A stretch of 64,000 bases of DNA from Monomorium pharaonis (lineage: Eukaryota > Arthropoda > Insecta > Hymenoptera > Formicidae). The stretch's first letter is position 1. Every line of letters starts with the position of its first letter. Under the pieces are notes generated by a model. That model did no database searches. It was given only the letters and a program-made list of their open reading frames with translations, and was not told where the DNA came from. The position numbers and the translations under genes are program-made. The stretch lies in assembly GCF_013373865.1 (NCBI RefSeq), contig NC_050475.1, positions 17,034,358 to 17,098,357 on the forward strand. Reading direction: 5' to 3'. This document shows positions 47,101 to 62,100 of this stretch, piece after piece.

Positions 47101-50100
47101 GAAATTAATTCCGCTCGTAATCACGCGGTTACTCGTCGGTAACGAGCGATCAGAAGACGGTTATTTTTTTTTGTCCCTGCGCGGTTTTCCGGGAATGTTT
47201 GCCGCGTCAAATCCCTCGCTCTGCGTACAATCTGTCGGGAGAGATCCGCCTTTTTCCTTAGTCTTCAAGCCATTAGATTATATCTACTTACAACCCCGCG
47301 AGACGCAGGAAGCTGCGAAGGAGCAATTTTTCATTCGCGATTCAGTGATTCGGAGTCATGTGAGCGATATGTAGCTTCACGAAGAATTAACACGCTGAAG
47401 ATAACATTTTATCGCATGTACAGCGAGAAGAGAAAATAAAGCGAATATTTTACACAAGTTACCCCGAGTAAATAAAAGATACGAAGCAAAATTCACTTTT
47501 TATCTGTCGCGTTCACGTGACGAAATTCTATATCAATTTGCTGTCACAAAAAAAGTTAGGAAACCCATACAGTGTGGAATTTTTCATTAGCAAGCCACTT
47601 CTACATCTGCATTGTTTCCAAATTTAAATGATCTTTTGATAACTAAAAATATTTTGAGCGGAGCGGACTATTTCGATGAAGTAGATTCGATGAGTAGATC
47701 GATTTTTGCGTAAGCCCCTTCTGACAAAAATTGCATTTGTACCAACCTGAAAAAATTTATGGTCGCACACATACGAGACATTTATGTTTGCAGTAGCGAC
47801 GCGATGTCGCGACTTAAGAATAGTGTCACGATAGCTTACGTAAATCATTGTATTTATTCGCTGCGAGTAGGAGAACGTAATTATCGTAGGGTTTCATCCT
47901 TGACTTCATTTTTCTCGATTGATATCAAATCTGTAAAAATTATCCGTTTTGATAGATAGATTTCTTAATTGCTCGAATATTTATATGGAACAGGAATTGT
48001 AACATATACACGGAGATAATTCTTTCCTATAAATTATCCTTAAAATTGTGGTAATTGTGCAATAACGTGAACTTTGAAGAATTTTACTATAATTTTAACA
48101 AAATTTACTAAAATTCTAATAAAATTCTTTGAAGCTCACGTTGTTCTATACAATTACCACAATTTTAACAATAATTTTTTAGAAAAAATTCTCTCCATAT
48201 AGGCGTGCACTGAAAAAAAAGTAATTGATTATACTTAATATAACAATATTTGTTGTTAATGCAAGTGCAACGATGTTGATTGAACTATGTATTTATATTG
48301 CAATACCATATATTGTTGTATCGAATATATCTTTTGTTGGCAGTCCGCAATAAAAAAAATATGTTGAATCAATTACTTTTTTTCTTAGTGTGACAAACGA
48401 ATATTTGACGTAAAAATATTTGTACGTCAAAAAATTAAATTCTCGAAATAAAATAATCCTCGAACAGAGCAAAACAGATATAAGTGTAAAAGTAACAAAT
48501 ATACAACTAGAGATTATAAGCAATTAGAATAAGCAAGCGGAAGTATCGTAAGTCTCCAAATGGATGTAAATGAATTATATCGCTTTATCTATCGCGCTAT
48601 TATCGTAACGGCAAATTGATGAGACGGGCATGTTGGATTCGAGATAGTCATGTAGCAATTTTGCGGAAATCGATCGAAATTCGCTGTTGAGCGGACGACG
48701 CGCGTGCCGCGGAGAGATTTATGCACGCGTCTCTCTCTCTCTCGCTCTCTTTTCTCCCTATCGATCTAACTTCACCGCGTGCAAGTGGTAAAAGTGGCCG
48801 GAAAGCTGCCCCAGTTCTGCGATCATTTCGTGTAGTCCGCAATTTTGCGCATTGCCGGCCCGCGGTCGTGGCAGATGCGCTCGGTCGAGGTGACGGCTGG
48901 TGTGTGCTGAACTACCTACCTACCCATCTACCTACCTACCTACCTACCTACCTACCTACACCACAAGTCAGCCGAGCGATCCGGGACCTTGAGAAGTATG
49001 CCGCGGCTTCTCCGGCGTGGATAGGTGCGTTATAAATAGGTCAACAGGAAATTGAGCACGCTTCGTAGTGACTGCGGTGATTCCTCCGTCGGCTCAGCGG
49101 TGCGCAAACCTCGGACTTCGTCCCGTCCGGATTACGTGGCTCTTCAGATCCACGGGCTTCCCGTCACGAGTGGGCTTTCAGTGGAAGATCGGACACTTTA
49201 ATTTTTGCTTTTTAATTTATAATTTCCTCTACACGTTCTACATATTCACGGCCGAAAATCAGTATTGAGCTGAATTACATTAATTTTGATACAAAACTAG
49301 ATGGTTCTATCTCACTTTTACGAGCTCCAGTTTTTTTTTTTCGAGCTTCGCGGAATAATTTCAACATCTCTTTCTCTCGTCTTTCCTCCTTCGGCAAGGA
49401 TAATATTTTTCTGTTCCGCCAGATGTTGGATAGCGCACCTCTGCTTGAGCGCATTAGCGAGGAGACCCTCGTTTAAAAATAAACTCGTGCTTCTCGATGT
49501 TATCGTAGAATCGATCTTGTCGTTTGTGCCGTAGGTCAAATTCTACTTGCAATCTCCTTTCGAATATGACTAATATTATTAATCGAAGGGATGATTAATA
49601 GTTGGATGAGTCAGAGGCTGTCATATTTCGCTGATATAATTGCTCTCGGTTTGTCATACTGTCAAGTGACAAGCATAGACAATTTCAAGCTACATAAATA
49701 CTAAAATTTGACAAGAGTATCATGTCAAAGATTTTTTTAATCTGTTAAATTAATCAGTTTATAAAATATTATGAAATTGAGAATCTTGTAGTAGAAATAA
49801 TGTAATCATAAACTATAGTAATTACAAAAATTTGAAGATTTTAATTAAAATATGGAGAAAAAGAATATGTATTTTTATTAATTGTACATCTTTTTTCCTT
49901 ATATGAATTATAAGTTTATTGTTAAAATATTTTATATAATATAACAAGAAATTTGTAAAAAAGTAATTGCGAAGGAGAGTTACCAAAAAAAAAAAAAAAA
50001 AATTATAATCATAGTAAAATGGAAACGTTTAGGAAAACTTCGAAAGTTAATCGTAGCTGAGATAGGGTCACTAGGGGCTCAGAGGTCGTGCATTCTTGGC

Positions 50101-53100
50101 ACGATAGAGCAATTCTCGTGCCAAGTGTTTTGAGCAAGTACATCAATTTTCTAGCTGAGTATGCGGTCGCATGCTCTTTAATCGTCAGCTGCGAACAAAC
50201 TTGCTTACAATATTCGTGTCTGAACAGTTTGTTTGATCCCTAAGCCTAAAAGTAGGATTAATCGCCAAAATCAGAAAATTAGTTGGTGAGAAATAAAAGA
50301 ATTGTAATTGGAAATTTTTATCTATATGTAGATTTATATACATTATCTTGAAATAGAGGAAAATGGTATATCCAGTATAATCCAGTATAAATATTCTGTC
50401 TTTAAATAAAATATAAGACATCGATGAAAATAAGATTCGAAAAAGCTTTTGGGAATGCGGCATCAGGATTTAATTCACACATTTATTCAGGTATATACAA
50501 TGCATAAATAAGATGTTCTGAACTATTATTTACTTAAAACTATAAATATTAAATATGCGAAACATGCCGGTACATATCTCTATTTGAGTATTCAAGTTAA
50601 TCGATTGAGATGCCGTTTCGTACAAGGTTCTCGTTTCCACGATTTTCGTTCCAAGAATTATGAAGCTGTAGAATGTAGAGTAATGTCAAAAGTAGCGTAA
50701 CAGTGAACAATTATTACTGTTATTCCCATAAACAAATTATTGCAAGTGAAAGTTGCGAAATAGTTTTCTAGATTCATTGGCAGAAATTTGAAACTCTGAA
50801 AGTTAGGTTGAATACACATTCCGACTTTGCAAACAATTGATTAATCGCACATCTTTTGTTATTACATTTAGACATCATTAAGTATTATGTTTTAAAAATG
50901 TACAAAAGATATTTATTAAAAGTTATTAATAATGCAAGTTTCTTTAGAATATATTCATATTAAATTTCATATATAATATCAATATTTAACGGAAAGGATT
51001 TTTTAATTTATTTTTTGTACAAACTTTGAGCAATGAAAGAAGTGAGTTATGTCTGACAAATTGCACATTTTCACGATTACCAAGATGGCCAAGGCTAGTG
51101 ATAAGCCGCGATAATTAACAACGATAAACGATAAATGCTGCACTTGTTGAGCTTGTTTTATTGACGACGATATAGATAACTAATGATCAATTTTTAAATT
51201 ACTTCTGTCTACATCTCTGCATATATAGATTTATTCTCATTAACTCAATTTACTGCTTTGAAATTATTTCAAGTTACAAAAACAATTTGAGAAACAAGCC
51301 TCTCCGTGAAAAATATTACGAACTGGCGAAATTCACGGAGGACTCGAACAGGACGGAGGGAAAAGGATCAGGCGAAAGATGCAGGGGACCTATTTTTAAA
51401 CCACGACGAGCTTTCATATGCGTAGTCGTGTCTCCGTGTATCGCGACGAATCATAATGCGCGTATCACGACGTATGAGAAGTCCGAGCCTGAATCTCTTT
51501 AGCCAAGTATCAAGCCAAGTTTGCATGGCACATGTTAGAGTAGCTTGCAGATGTTATATCAAAATTTCTCATCCAGACGAATTGTAAACTGTAACATTAT
51601 TCTAGATGTTGCCAAATGTAATTTTGACTTTAACTTTGGCTTTATATAATAAATAAAAAGATTATATTGTCTTTCTTGTGTAGTAAATATATAAACATTG
51701 TTGAAAGATTATTTTTATATTACTGACATATTCTTTAAGTTATTTTTAATCAATCTTTCTTTAATAAAAAAAATCACTGAAGCTAAAATTAAGCTTCCGT
51801 TATTTGCAACTTTGGCTTCGTGTGGGTGATAAACAGTTTATTTATAATTTCTTACAACTTAAAATTTTCCACCGCAGACCGAGCATCTTAACCTTATCTT
51901 TATGTTAAAATATTCCGTAATATTAAGATAGTTGATCTAGAACGCGAGGCATTCCGTACATAAAACGTAATATACATCTAGATGGATACATTGCCGATCG
52001 GTTAGCACGTCGATTTGCAATACAAAGCCACGCATTGTGCATTACGCCGTGTGACCGTTCGAAGTTCCACGTTGCATCGAAGGACGCGATTCAATGAAAC
52101 GTATACGGTCCGTTCTTTCTTATCTTTTCCCATTAACCGCGATGCGCGCATGAATATTACATAAGGTAGCATCCGAGGCTGCACATTCCGTCGACGGCGC
52201 TTATCGCGCACTGTATTTCGGCCCGGGAGATCGTCCCGAGCAATTGCACATTATGCAACCGACCGTTCCGTTGCGAAACTGTCGTTGTTGCGAGGAAACG
52301 AGAGGTGGTGCCTCCTCGCTCGAGCGACGAGAGAGGCCTCCTTCAGAGAAATGAGTCTTACGAGATGTTCTCGGCAACTCGCGCAGAGAGGAGGAGCTCT
52401 CTTCCTCTCCGTTTGTTCTCCGCCGTCCATTCCGCCTACGCGTTCTCATCCTCCCTGCTGGCTTAAATCCTTTGATGCGGGTCACCCGCAGACCCGATAG
52501 AATTTCCCTTCACCGGGGCCTCTCCCGCCCCGGTATTACCGCTCACGTGTTCAATTACGGTTCTCATTCTGCCCGGCCACTTAATGGAAAAAAGACAGTA
52601 ATCATCATCACAAAATTAGGACTTGTCTATTTCCATGAGTAAGAACCGTACCGTTCCATTTCACGTGTGTCAATCACGTGTGACTCTCTGCTCAAATTTT
52701 CAGCGTTCACTTCTACAATCATTACCGTGAGATATACAGGCTGTTCCCCTCCGAACATGTTGGTCAACGCTCGTAAAAAGGTAGAAGGGATTGAGATGAA
52801 CATAAAAGTCCAATATTGTCTTGGGTTAGGTCCACTAATAATCGAGATATTAGCGTATGGGATCTGCAAAAATCTAATTAATTTCTATCGTAATTGTGAA
52901 CGATAAATTAATGAAAGCTTTATCGTACATTCACGATAGATCTTTTCTTCCGTGTTATAGCGGATCGAGCTCTTCCCCCGGCGCGCTCTCATTCGCATAA
53001 TTTGAAAAATTAATACCTCGATATTGGTGGATCTAACCCAAGCCAAAGACAATATTGGACTTTTATGTTCATCTCGATTCCTACCTTTCTACGCGTTGAC

Positions 53101-56100
53101 CAACATGTTCAGGGACACCACTGTATATATATTTTTTTAATTAAAAGCTTGAAGCGCTTCGCTGAGAGAAAGATGGATTTTACATTCTTTAAGAAATCGG
53201 TAACTGTTCTCGCGCACCTTGCATACGGCTGTCCCGATCGTGATTTCGCGCCGGTGGCGGCATTAAATCCTCGATCGGGCGAAAGTCGACGCGAGGAGAT
53301 CGGAAGGAAAATCCCCCGGTTCGAATTCTCTCTGATCGCGCTTCACCACCGTCGCGGACAAATCGCCGCGTCGCCACACCGCGGAATGCAATTATTATCC
53401 GGCATCGGTTATAATCCCACTGTGTGAGCTTTTACGAGCGGTATGCGCGAGCGACGGCGAAGCGGATCCGCCGCTCGTAGTGAAAACGCGCTGAATTATC
53501 GATAATGACACGCATAATGGTTATAGCACGCGATCATATTGGCCGATGCGCTCGGGGAGCCGGCGGACATGGAAGAGCCGGCCGAGAATGAATGCACCAC
53601 CGATCGCACGTGATGATCGGTGGCCGCGGGTTCTCGGACGTCGCGGACGTCGCGATGATTCGATATCCGAGTGGCTCGGACAAGTAATAGGCGAAAGTCA
53701 GCTCGCTGGATACAACGCGAGGATGGAGTACCTGATAATCCGGTTAACCACTCGGTAAATAATCCTTATAAATTTGCAAACGGTCGTGCTTCATTTATTC
53801 CCGCGACTACTTACAAATTCAACAGGAACCTGTAATTGGGATTTTTTAAATAATTTGTTTGCTTTTAGCGCCGAAAATTTAAATCACTGTTGGCAAATTT
53901 TAGTGAAATACAATTATTTATATGGATTTTTTTTTAGGGATTTTTTAAAATTATTTTTTTCAAGTGGGAAAATCTCAACGGATTTATAATACGATTATCT
54001 GAATTATATAATCGATACAGATTACGTGTGAAATTACGCGCGACATAAAACAGCACGGTCATGTTGAAATTGTAGCAATTTCGATTTTATGACGAATCGT
54101 CGAAGCAACGGTTTTCTAAGAGCGCCATTCGTGCCATTTGCCTGACCGTTTCAGCCGTTCGCATCGAAACATTCGCCGCGTTTGCTACACGTAATTGACG
54201 CTATGAAAATCACGATACAGTTTGCGTTCTCCTAATTTCTCGCCTTATAATTAATCTGAAACACCTTGTGAAACCGTGAGTAAACGGAAAGTAGAAACTT
54301 CCTGAAAAGAAGCGTTATTTAATTAGTTCCATAGGGAAGCGAGATTCATCGATAATATACTTATTTTTGTATCCGCAATTATTAATATACTATACCATTA
54401 GGGTTATAAATTACCTCTAAAAAAACACATCTTACATCTAAGATAAAACTTCATCTAATTTAACCTAAGTAATATCACAGACCTTCTTATTTCAACCAAA
54501 AAGTAACTTTAATTATTAAACTAACAATTATTTTAAATGAGGAATTACATACACATACACACAAACCTCTACAAAAATATCAAAATATTTTGTGTCAACT
54601 ATAATAATGGATATTTATATGAACTAAAATCTACCTTATTACTAGTCTTTGGTCAATATTCATAATATTCCAACACAAATGTCAATTTAATTATTAAACT
54701 AACAATTATTTTAAAAAGTTATACACACGCACACACACATATAGATTGACTTTCTCTACAAAAATAATGATATTATAATATTTTGTTAAGGTTATAAATT
54801 ATTCTAAGATTTTTCGAAGTACAACTTTAAATATTGCATATTGTTTTTAAAGAAACGTTGTCTGAATTGACCGCGTGAACTCAAGAGCGCATCGATTTAT
54901 GTAACTTTTGATAGAATTAATCAACAGTTATAATTAAAATTAAATTTTATGATTGCTACTCCGTAACCATGCGGAGCGGAAACTTTATAAATGTCATATT
55001 TCACGGAAATGACGATATTAATTGCGAACTCGCGCATTCTTCCTAATTATAATTGACAATGCACATAGACAATCCGCGATGTTTTAATTACAAAAAAATG
55101 AAATTTCCTTAACCGTAACCGAGACGCCGAATTAACTGGCAATTAAAACATAAACCAATAAGAAGGAAACGTAGAAGAGAATCACGTTTCTTCCGATTTC
55201 TTCTAGTGTGTGGTTTAAAGAAAAATCACAAATTAAATTTGTGAAATTTGTTTTTTATTTTTTAGAATAATCGGTGTGCAAAAAATCTGATCTCTTTTTA
55301 TATTTATAATTTTCAGTTAACGTAATACGAGTCACATTGCATAATTATATAAAAGTCAGGCGGGAGACGTAATAACTGTACCATTTTGCTTCGTTCAGTT
55401 TATTATTCATTCCTCGTACGGCAAACTTTCGTTGCCATGCAAAACTATGTGCATTAATCATAAGATTTTTACTGCGCGAAATATCGAAACGGTCCATACG
55501 CATGAATTTTAAAGAAATCGCTCGGGAACGGTTAACGGTTTCCGACTTCGGCGAAGAGCGCGCGCGCTTCCGACCGAGGAGGATTCGGCTGGCATCATCC
55601 CGCCGCTCGATTCGCGTTCGTCCATCGGAAACGACGACCTTGCTTGTGACTCAAGAGTTCGCACAGGCAACACCGGCATTTCCTTTACCTCCCCCCCTCG
55701 CGCGAATGAGAATATGCTGGAAGTAAATGAGAAAGCCGGTCACGGCGCGCTAGCCATGGAGTACGAACACTCTCTAATGAGTCTCGCTCGGTCGTTCGCT
55801 CGTTTGCCTTCGCGCGATCCGATTCGTTACCGTTCCCACCTGCGCGACACGTGCGTGTCGGCTCGCACACTTCCGCAGCCAAGGCTGCAAATATCGTATC
55901 GCGGAGGCGTTTGTCTGCGATTTGTAAAAACTGCTCTGCATTCTTGAGGAGGAAACGATTTTACCACACTCTTCCGGTTTTCTGCACGTTTAATCTTCGA
56001 CTTTTGCAAAATAACCGGAATAAAAGAAAAATAGTTTCATCTTTACAAAAGTTGATTCATTTTAAAATTTTATTGTTTCAGTAAAATGTTAATTACCCTT

Positions 56101-59100
56101 TTAAGATTTGCAGTTTAAATTGCGATAAAATCTGAAGCTCGTCACTTTTACAAAAAAGTGACGAGTTTTTTGTCGTAATGAAAATGTTGCATTGTCTTTT
56201 GCGCCACTGCTTTACGAGTAAACAAACTGATGTTTATAATTATTAACTGTCGACGAGCAAGACTGGGATCAACTGGGATTGACGTCATTTAAATGTAGGC
56301 TGCATATTCTTCTTTTGCTTATTCTGGATAATTATAGAGCGATCTCGTTGTCACAAACAAGAAAATACAAATGGAATGTGACAATCTCGATATTCTGACA
56401 TTATTACTCGCGCGAAATAGTCATTAATTAATCTAACTGTCGACCGACAGCGAAGAGAAAGAAAAAGAGAGAGAGAGAGAGAGAAAGAGGGACGCCAAGA
56501 GCGCGTGAAATCGTCACTTATTATTTTATAAATATACTTGGGCATGTAAAAATGATAAATTTCTCCGCGGCGATGTACACATGTGCGCGCGTGCCAACTT
56601 CTCTTCACTACCGCTTGACCGTCATCCCGTGCCTTCCCCAAGATCTTTCTCTCCTAACTACCGATATCATAAATTGATACACGATGAAACTATCGTTACA
56701 TTATATACGACATTAATCATTTTCACCGTTACTTCCCCTCTTACTTCGACAGTTTATTTTTCACTCGCGGCATTTCCGATCTCGGATATCTCTTTTGGAT
56801 TTTTTAATACGTGCACTGAGAAAAAAATATTGTTGATTTGATAAAATTTTTCAACTGAATTAAAATTTTGTTAGTTGAAGAAATTTATTTATTTAACTTA
56901 AACGCACAAATTTCAATTCAAGTATTTATATAGTTAATTGAAATATATAAATACTTGAATAGACAAAATTTATCAAATTAACAACTTTTTTTTTTTCCGT
57001 GTGAATAGACATTTTTGGAGATAGTTGAAAGCGTCGTCGAGACGAAAATGATGCTGCACATATTGCACACACACGCACACACACACACATACACACACAT
57101 TATGATTTGTGATACAATCTCGAGAATTGACCTATGCGATATCGGGATTTAAAATGCTTGGGATACTCGCTTAATTGTTTTCAGCGGCGTATAAAAAACA
57201 TTTCTTCTGCATTCACGTCATAATTACGCATACATATCCGTGTGGCTCGCATATTGCGTGCGATACAATCTAGGTTTCTGTTAATTATTATATACGTATT
57301 ATACGGAAGCGGAATGCGCGGTATGCGTTTTCACGAGGTTACATTTCGACACATTTGCCGTTGAGAAAAAAAAAATAAAGGAAAAGAAAATGCACGAGCG
57401 CTCTATCTTTCCGCTTGTGATCTTTAGAAATAGGGAGAAAGTCCCGCGCGCGAGAGACACGCGCTGTGAGAAAGAAATCGATCGATGCATTGTGCGTTTG
57501 TTCGTTCGCTCGTTCGTTCGTTCATTCGCCTGAGAAATTCTCATTCATTGTACGTTTGTCGTGACCTTGACTATCACTTCCTCTCGACATTTATTCCCGA
57601 CGTCACGACACGACGCGGAGCTGCGCGTTTCTCGTTTGCGGAATTTAAGATTCTGCAGCGCGGGTCGCGTTGAACCGTGCAGTTGACCTTTTCCTCAACT
57701 AATAAAATACACTTTAAGGGAGTTCCTCTGCTCAGGCCCGGCACAAGTGGCACAGAGGTCCAAGTAAAGAAAAAAGTTAATGATGGTGAATATAAGAAAA
57801 AATATCGGCTATAAAGTACCTACCTTCATTACTGAAATAACTTTTTTTTTAATTGAGAATAAACATTTTTCACTATTATACCACCCTTAGATAACTAAAT
57901 ATAACAATTTGAAATTCATGTTATATCACTAGCACACATTTACCACTTACGTGCTGTATTACTTCGATTATTGTAAACTTTTTTTATTTTATTAATTATT
58001 TGAAACGAGTAAGTAAGTGCATCGTTTCAAAAATTTAGCAATACTTTTCTGGACAGCTAAGATGTATTATTGTAAAGTTTCATCTGTTTATTACTTCTAT
58101 GTGTTTAATACGACAATAAAAACTGAAAAATCTTGAAAATTCATCGATTCCTATAATAAGAGTCCATGTTAATAAAATATTTAATATCTGAATAAGTAGC
58201 TAGTTTAGCTTTCTGAAATTTTGACAGTCAATTTATATCACTATAAACTTTGAATTTCTCTACAAAGTTTCATGAAAATCTGTTCATTTTGATTTAGCAG
58301 CGGAATTCCCTTAAGTCATTTTTCCTGCTTTTTGTACAGCATGCGCGTTGTACGTCAAGATTCAATTAATCACGTTTTTTTTTACTGCGTCAAGTGTCGA
58401 ATGTTGAATTTGGAAATGATCACTTGCTGGAAGTCTCGCAAAATGAACGATTTTTGGTTCATTCTTTTACCTTTGCAAAATTATTTTAAGTCGCAATAAA
58501 TTTACTGGAACACAGTAACGTAAGACATAATTACGAAGATAAAATACATTTAAAATGCAAAATAAGTGATAATAAAACAAATACGAAGCCAGTGAGTGAT
58601 ATCTTTCAAATGGAATCCTTTATCGTTGAATAATGTTTAGTAGTCACGCATAAATTTAGCCGTTTCTACGTTTTGCACTTATATTCTCGTGAAATCCAAT
58701 TTTCTGTAATCATACAGGATGTCAGTAGTCACGAAGACTCGTATACTTCAATAAACGTTAAATGGAGACATATGGTAAGGGAAAAATATAGAGCCGTTAG
58801 GGAAGATTTCGCTAAATTTAAAGCCCACCTCCGTTATCGTTGCAACTTACGTAACATGAAGTCTATAACGCTGTGAATCACTTAAGTATCTATTTCTGGC
58901 TAAAGTTGGCGATAGGTGTACGATAAAAATTATAATCGTCGTGCCGTTACGGCTCGTGTGTTAATCCGCAGAATGCATTTTGCATGTGAGTGGAGTTAAC
59001 CTTTAAGTAAACGGTCCCGGCATGTGGATTTCCACCTGAAAAAGTTGGAGTCTAGAAAGTCTTGTACGTCTGGTTTCCCTGCTATATCGGTTTTTTTCAC

Positions 59101-62100
59101 CACTTCATGAAATCATAAATATTTATATTTTTACAAATATATTTTTTAAATTTTGATATCAAGCGCCGTGCCAACAATTTTCCACAAAATATCGTGCCAC
59201 TTATTCGTGTAATCAAAATAAAATTAAAATTTGAAAATATTTTTATACTCCCGTTTTGTGGAAATTTATTTTGTAATTGTATTAAGAGATTAAAAATAAA
59301 GCTCCTCTTCGGAAAAATAAATATAATGCGATATATTACATATCGTAATAATAATACTCAATATTTATCTAGATTAATTATCTTATCAAAAATAAGATTA
59401 TTGAGAGTGCATTTAATGGGGGGGGGAAAAAAAAAAACAAAGTTATATTATTGCGATTAAATTTACGTTTATTGTATAAATTGAAAGACAAGATATAAAA
59501 ATTTTTATTATTTTTAAAATTTATGTAAAAAAATATATTAAATTACATATATAACAAAACTATAAATATTGAACTAAATATTGTGCGGAACGCATAAGTT
59601 CAAGTTTCTATTCTCCCGTGAACTTTCGTCTCGCTTCTGCATCCCCTATTTGGCGCTTTTCACCTCTTGGTCGTATTTATAATTAGACGGTTGACTGCGA
59701 TGGTTGACGGTGATTGCGAGCATACGAGGCAGACCTTTGCAGAGAGGGCTTTCGAGCTTACAAAGTCCAGTGCGCTTGCTAATTGGTTCGCTGCTCTTAA
59801 TTGCACCATAGCTTCCCGGAACGATAGATAGAGTGTTCGCTCTTCTCCGTTCTTATAACATAAACCTCTCGGCGACTGAATCATCAGGAAATCGATAATA
59901 TTATTCGACAAAACAAATTATTCATTTTCTTCCTGCAGAGATAATGAAAGTGAATAATTTGAAGCGATTTCTTAATTAAAAAGAATCCTAAATCACAATA
60001 AATTTTTTAATTAGGAAAATAAAATATTTGCACTTATAAGTGCAAATAGTTAGCTATAGCTAGTTTGATAATATATTAGCATTTTACTTATTACTTACAT
60101 TAAATTTACCTTACAACTACGGAAAGAAAAAAACAATGCATAAAAAATATTTGTTTTTGCTTCCACTTTCAAAAAAAAGCTTATTGTTTCAGTTCTCTAA
60201 ATTAACATTTCTCATTAAAATACCGATACTATCTTAAGTTTTGTTTTTTTTAGTAACGGGAACTGACTTTCGTTTTATTCCTTTTTGTTTTATTCCTTTT
60301 GTATCGATTATCCTTATACGCAGCCTCCTCCTCCACGTGTGGGTGAAAAGGTGCGAAACGTGTTTCACATTACGCATGCGGCGCTCAAGGAGGCATTAAT
60401 CACTCGCCGCTACAATGTAATTAACGTGCGTGCTTTCTCTCCGCGATCGTAAACACAATGGCGTGTAGTGCGTAGAAAACACGCAAGGCCGAAGCTTTCC
60501 AGACAATGGGAATTATTCAAATGAATTGAAATGAACGACGCAGGTGACCAACAGCATCATCCGATCCTCCTATCGGCTGATTCACTTGCCTGCATTACAC
60601 TTGCTTCCACCTTGATTCCTTTTTTCTTTCACGTTCGTGTACATCTTACCGAAGAGGAATAGAAAACGTTAAATGATACGGGGACTCATCGATCATCCTA
60701 ATCTTCGTAGATTTCTAATTATGATTAATGAATTTTTAATAATGAGGTACAATACGTATGTGTGTATTTAAACTTGTAAACGCGTATATTGGAATGAGAT
60801 TAAGTGCTGCTGTACCGCTATAAATAAACGCCCGAGCATTTATTCTCACATTTAGCTTCGGCCAAGAATTGAAATTGGGATGTATGGCGGATCTGCAAAT
60901 GAAAGAACGCGAGTCGTTACAGACGAATCGTTCATTGCACGCGTGCACTGAAAAACAGGACCAATTACGTGCTCGCAATTTCGTCGTAATTTGCGACGAA
61001 ATAAATGAGGTAGGGTAAATGAAAGCCCCCGCGAGTTTCGCATAGCGTATTAACGACAATTTATTCGATGATAAGTAGAAGATCTTTAGCCTCGCGCGGA
61101 GAAAACCGATGAAGCGTTTCGATTGCGACTGACTTATGTCTCAAGTACGTTTATTTATTCGCTGACGGCGTCGCGATCCTGTAGATGCTAAATATTCCAT
61201 CATTACGATCGCTCTCTGGCATTTTAATTGGAAATGAGAATCTGTCTGATATTTAATATGAAATATTGAAAATCTACTAAACAGATGACGTTTGGGAACA
61301 TCAAGAAGTTTTTCGCCAAGGAAAGATCAATAAAACCTCCGCGCTTCTAAACGAAAGGTATAGAAATATTCTACATCATATATTCTACATGGAGAAAAAT
61401 TCGTGGAACGCGTTCTGTGAAAGAAGAACGACGTGAAAGGTTTTCGGGAAATGGCAAAAACGCGCGGACGCGAGCTAACTTATGACACGTTTGATTTTTC
61501 GGCCGTGCGGGATTTTTGGGGCAAAAAATCGCCCGGCGTAAACGCCGCGCTTTCTTTTACGTGTGGTTTTGTCGCGAGGCAGCATCGACTCGCAGCCGTT
61601 CTGTTTACGACGGACTCCGTCGTTTTTCGTATTCGTCACCGTTTGGCCGCGGCCCAACTGTGAGCCGGCCAAGGAATCCTGGCCAGATTCCCCTCGGATA
61701 TTATTCTCGACTTTTTAACCCCCGAAATTTCTATCCCGCACGCCGCGCCGCTCGCGAAAGAGAAAGAGAGAGAGAGAGAGACTCTCTTTCCTCCCGTTTC
61801 CCGTTTTGCGTCTCCATTTCTATCACCTTTCCCATCTCATCTCCGCGGCCGACTTCTTTTTCGAGCCGAGACGAAATTCGAGATGAACGGTAAAACGCGC
61901 GGAAGAGCGCTGGAATGTAAAAGAGTGCATGCGCCTTTCAGCGCCGCTAGAGGATCGGCTGGAGGAGCGAGTTGATGTAATCCAATGGTCCTTAACCCTC
62001 ACGACGTCTCGCGTCTCTTGGATTCTCGGAAAATGCTTTCGCGCCGTCACGAGGAATAAGCGTTCGGATTCTTGGTTTTATCTTACCAGCGCTGGAAGAT

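Noticed and set aside
48912..48960. CTAC array as a CRISPR or regulatory array
   Set aside because: Pure tetranucleotide repeat without spacers; an ordinary microsatellite.
56138..56174. Hairpin plus T-run as a transcription terminator
   Set aside because: Looks like an intrinsic bacterial terminator, but the window is clearly eukaryotic nuclear DNA and the hairpin lies within an intron.
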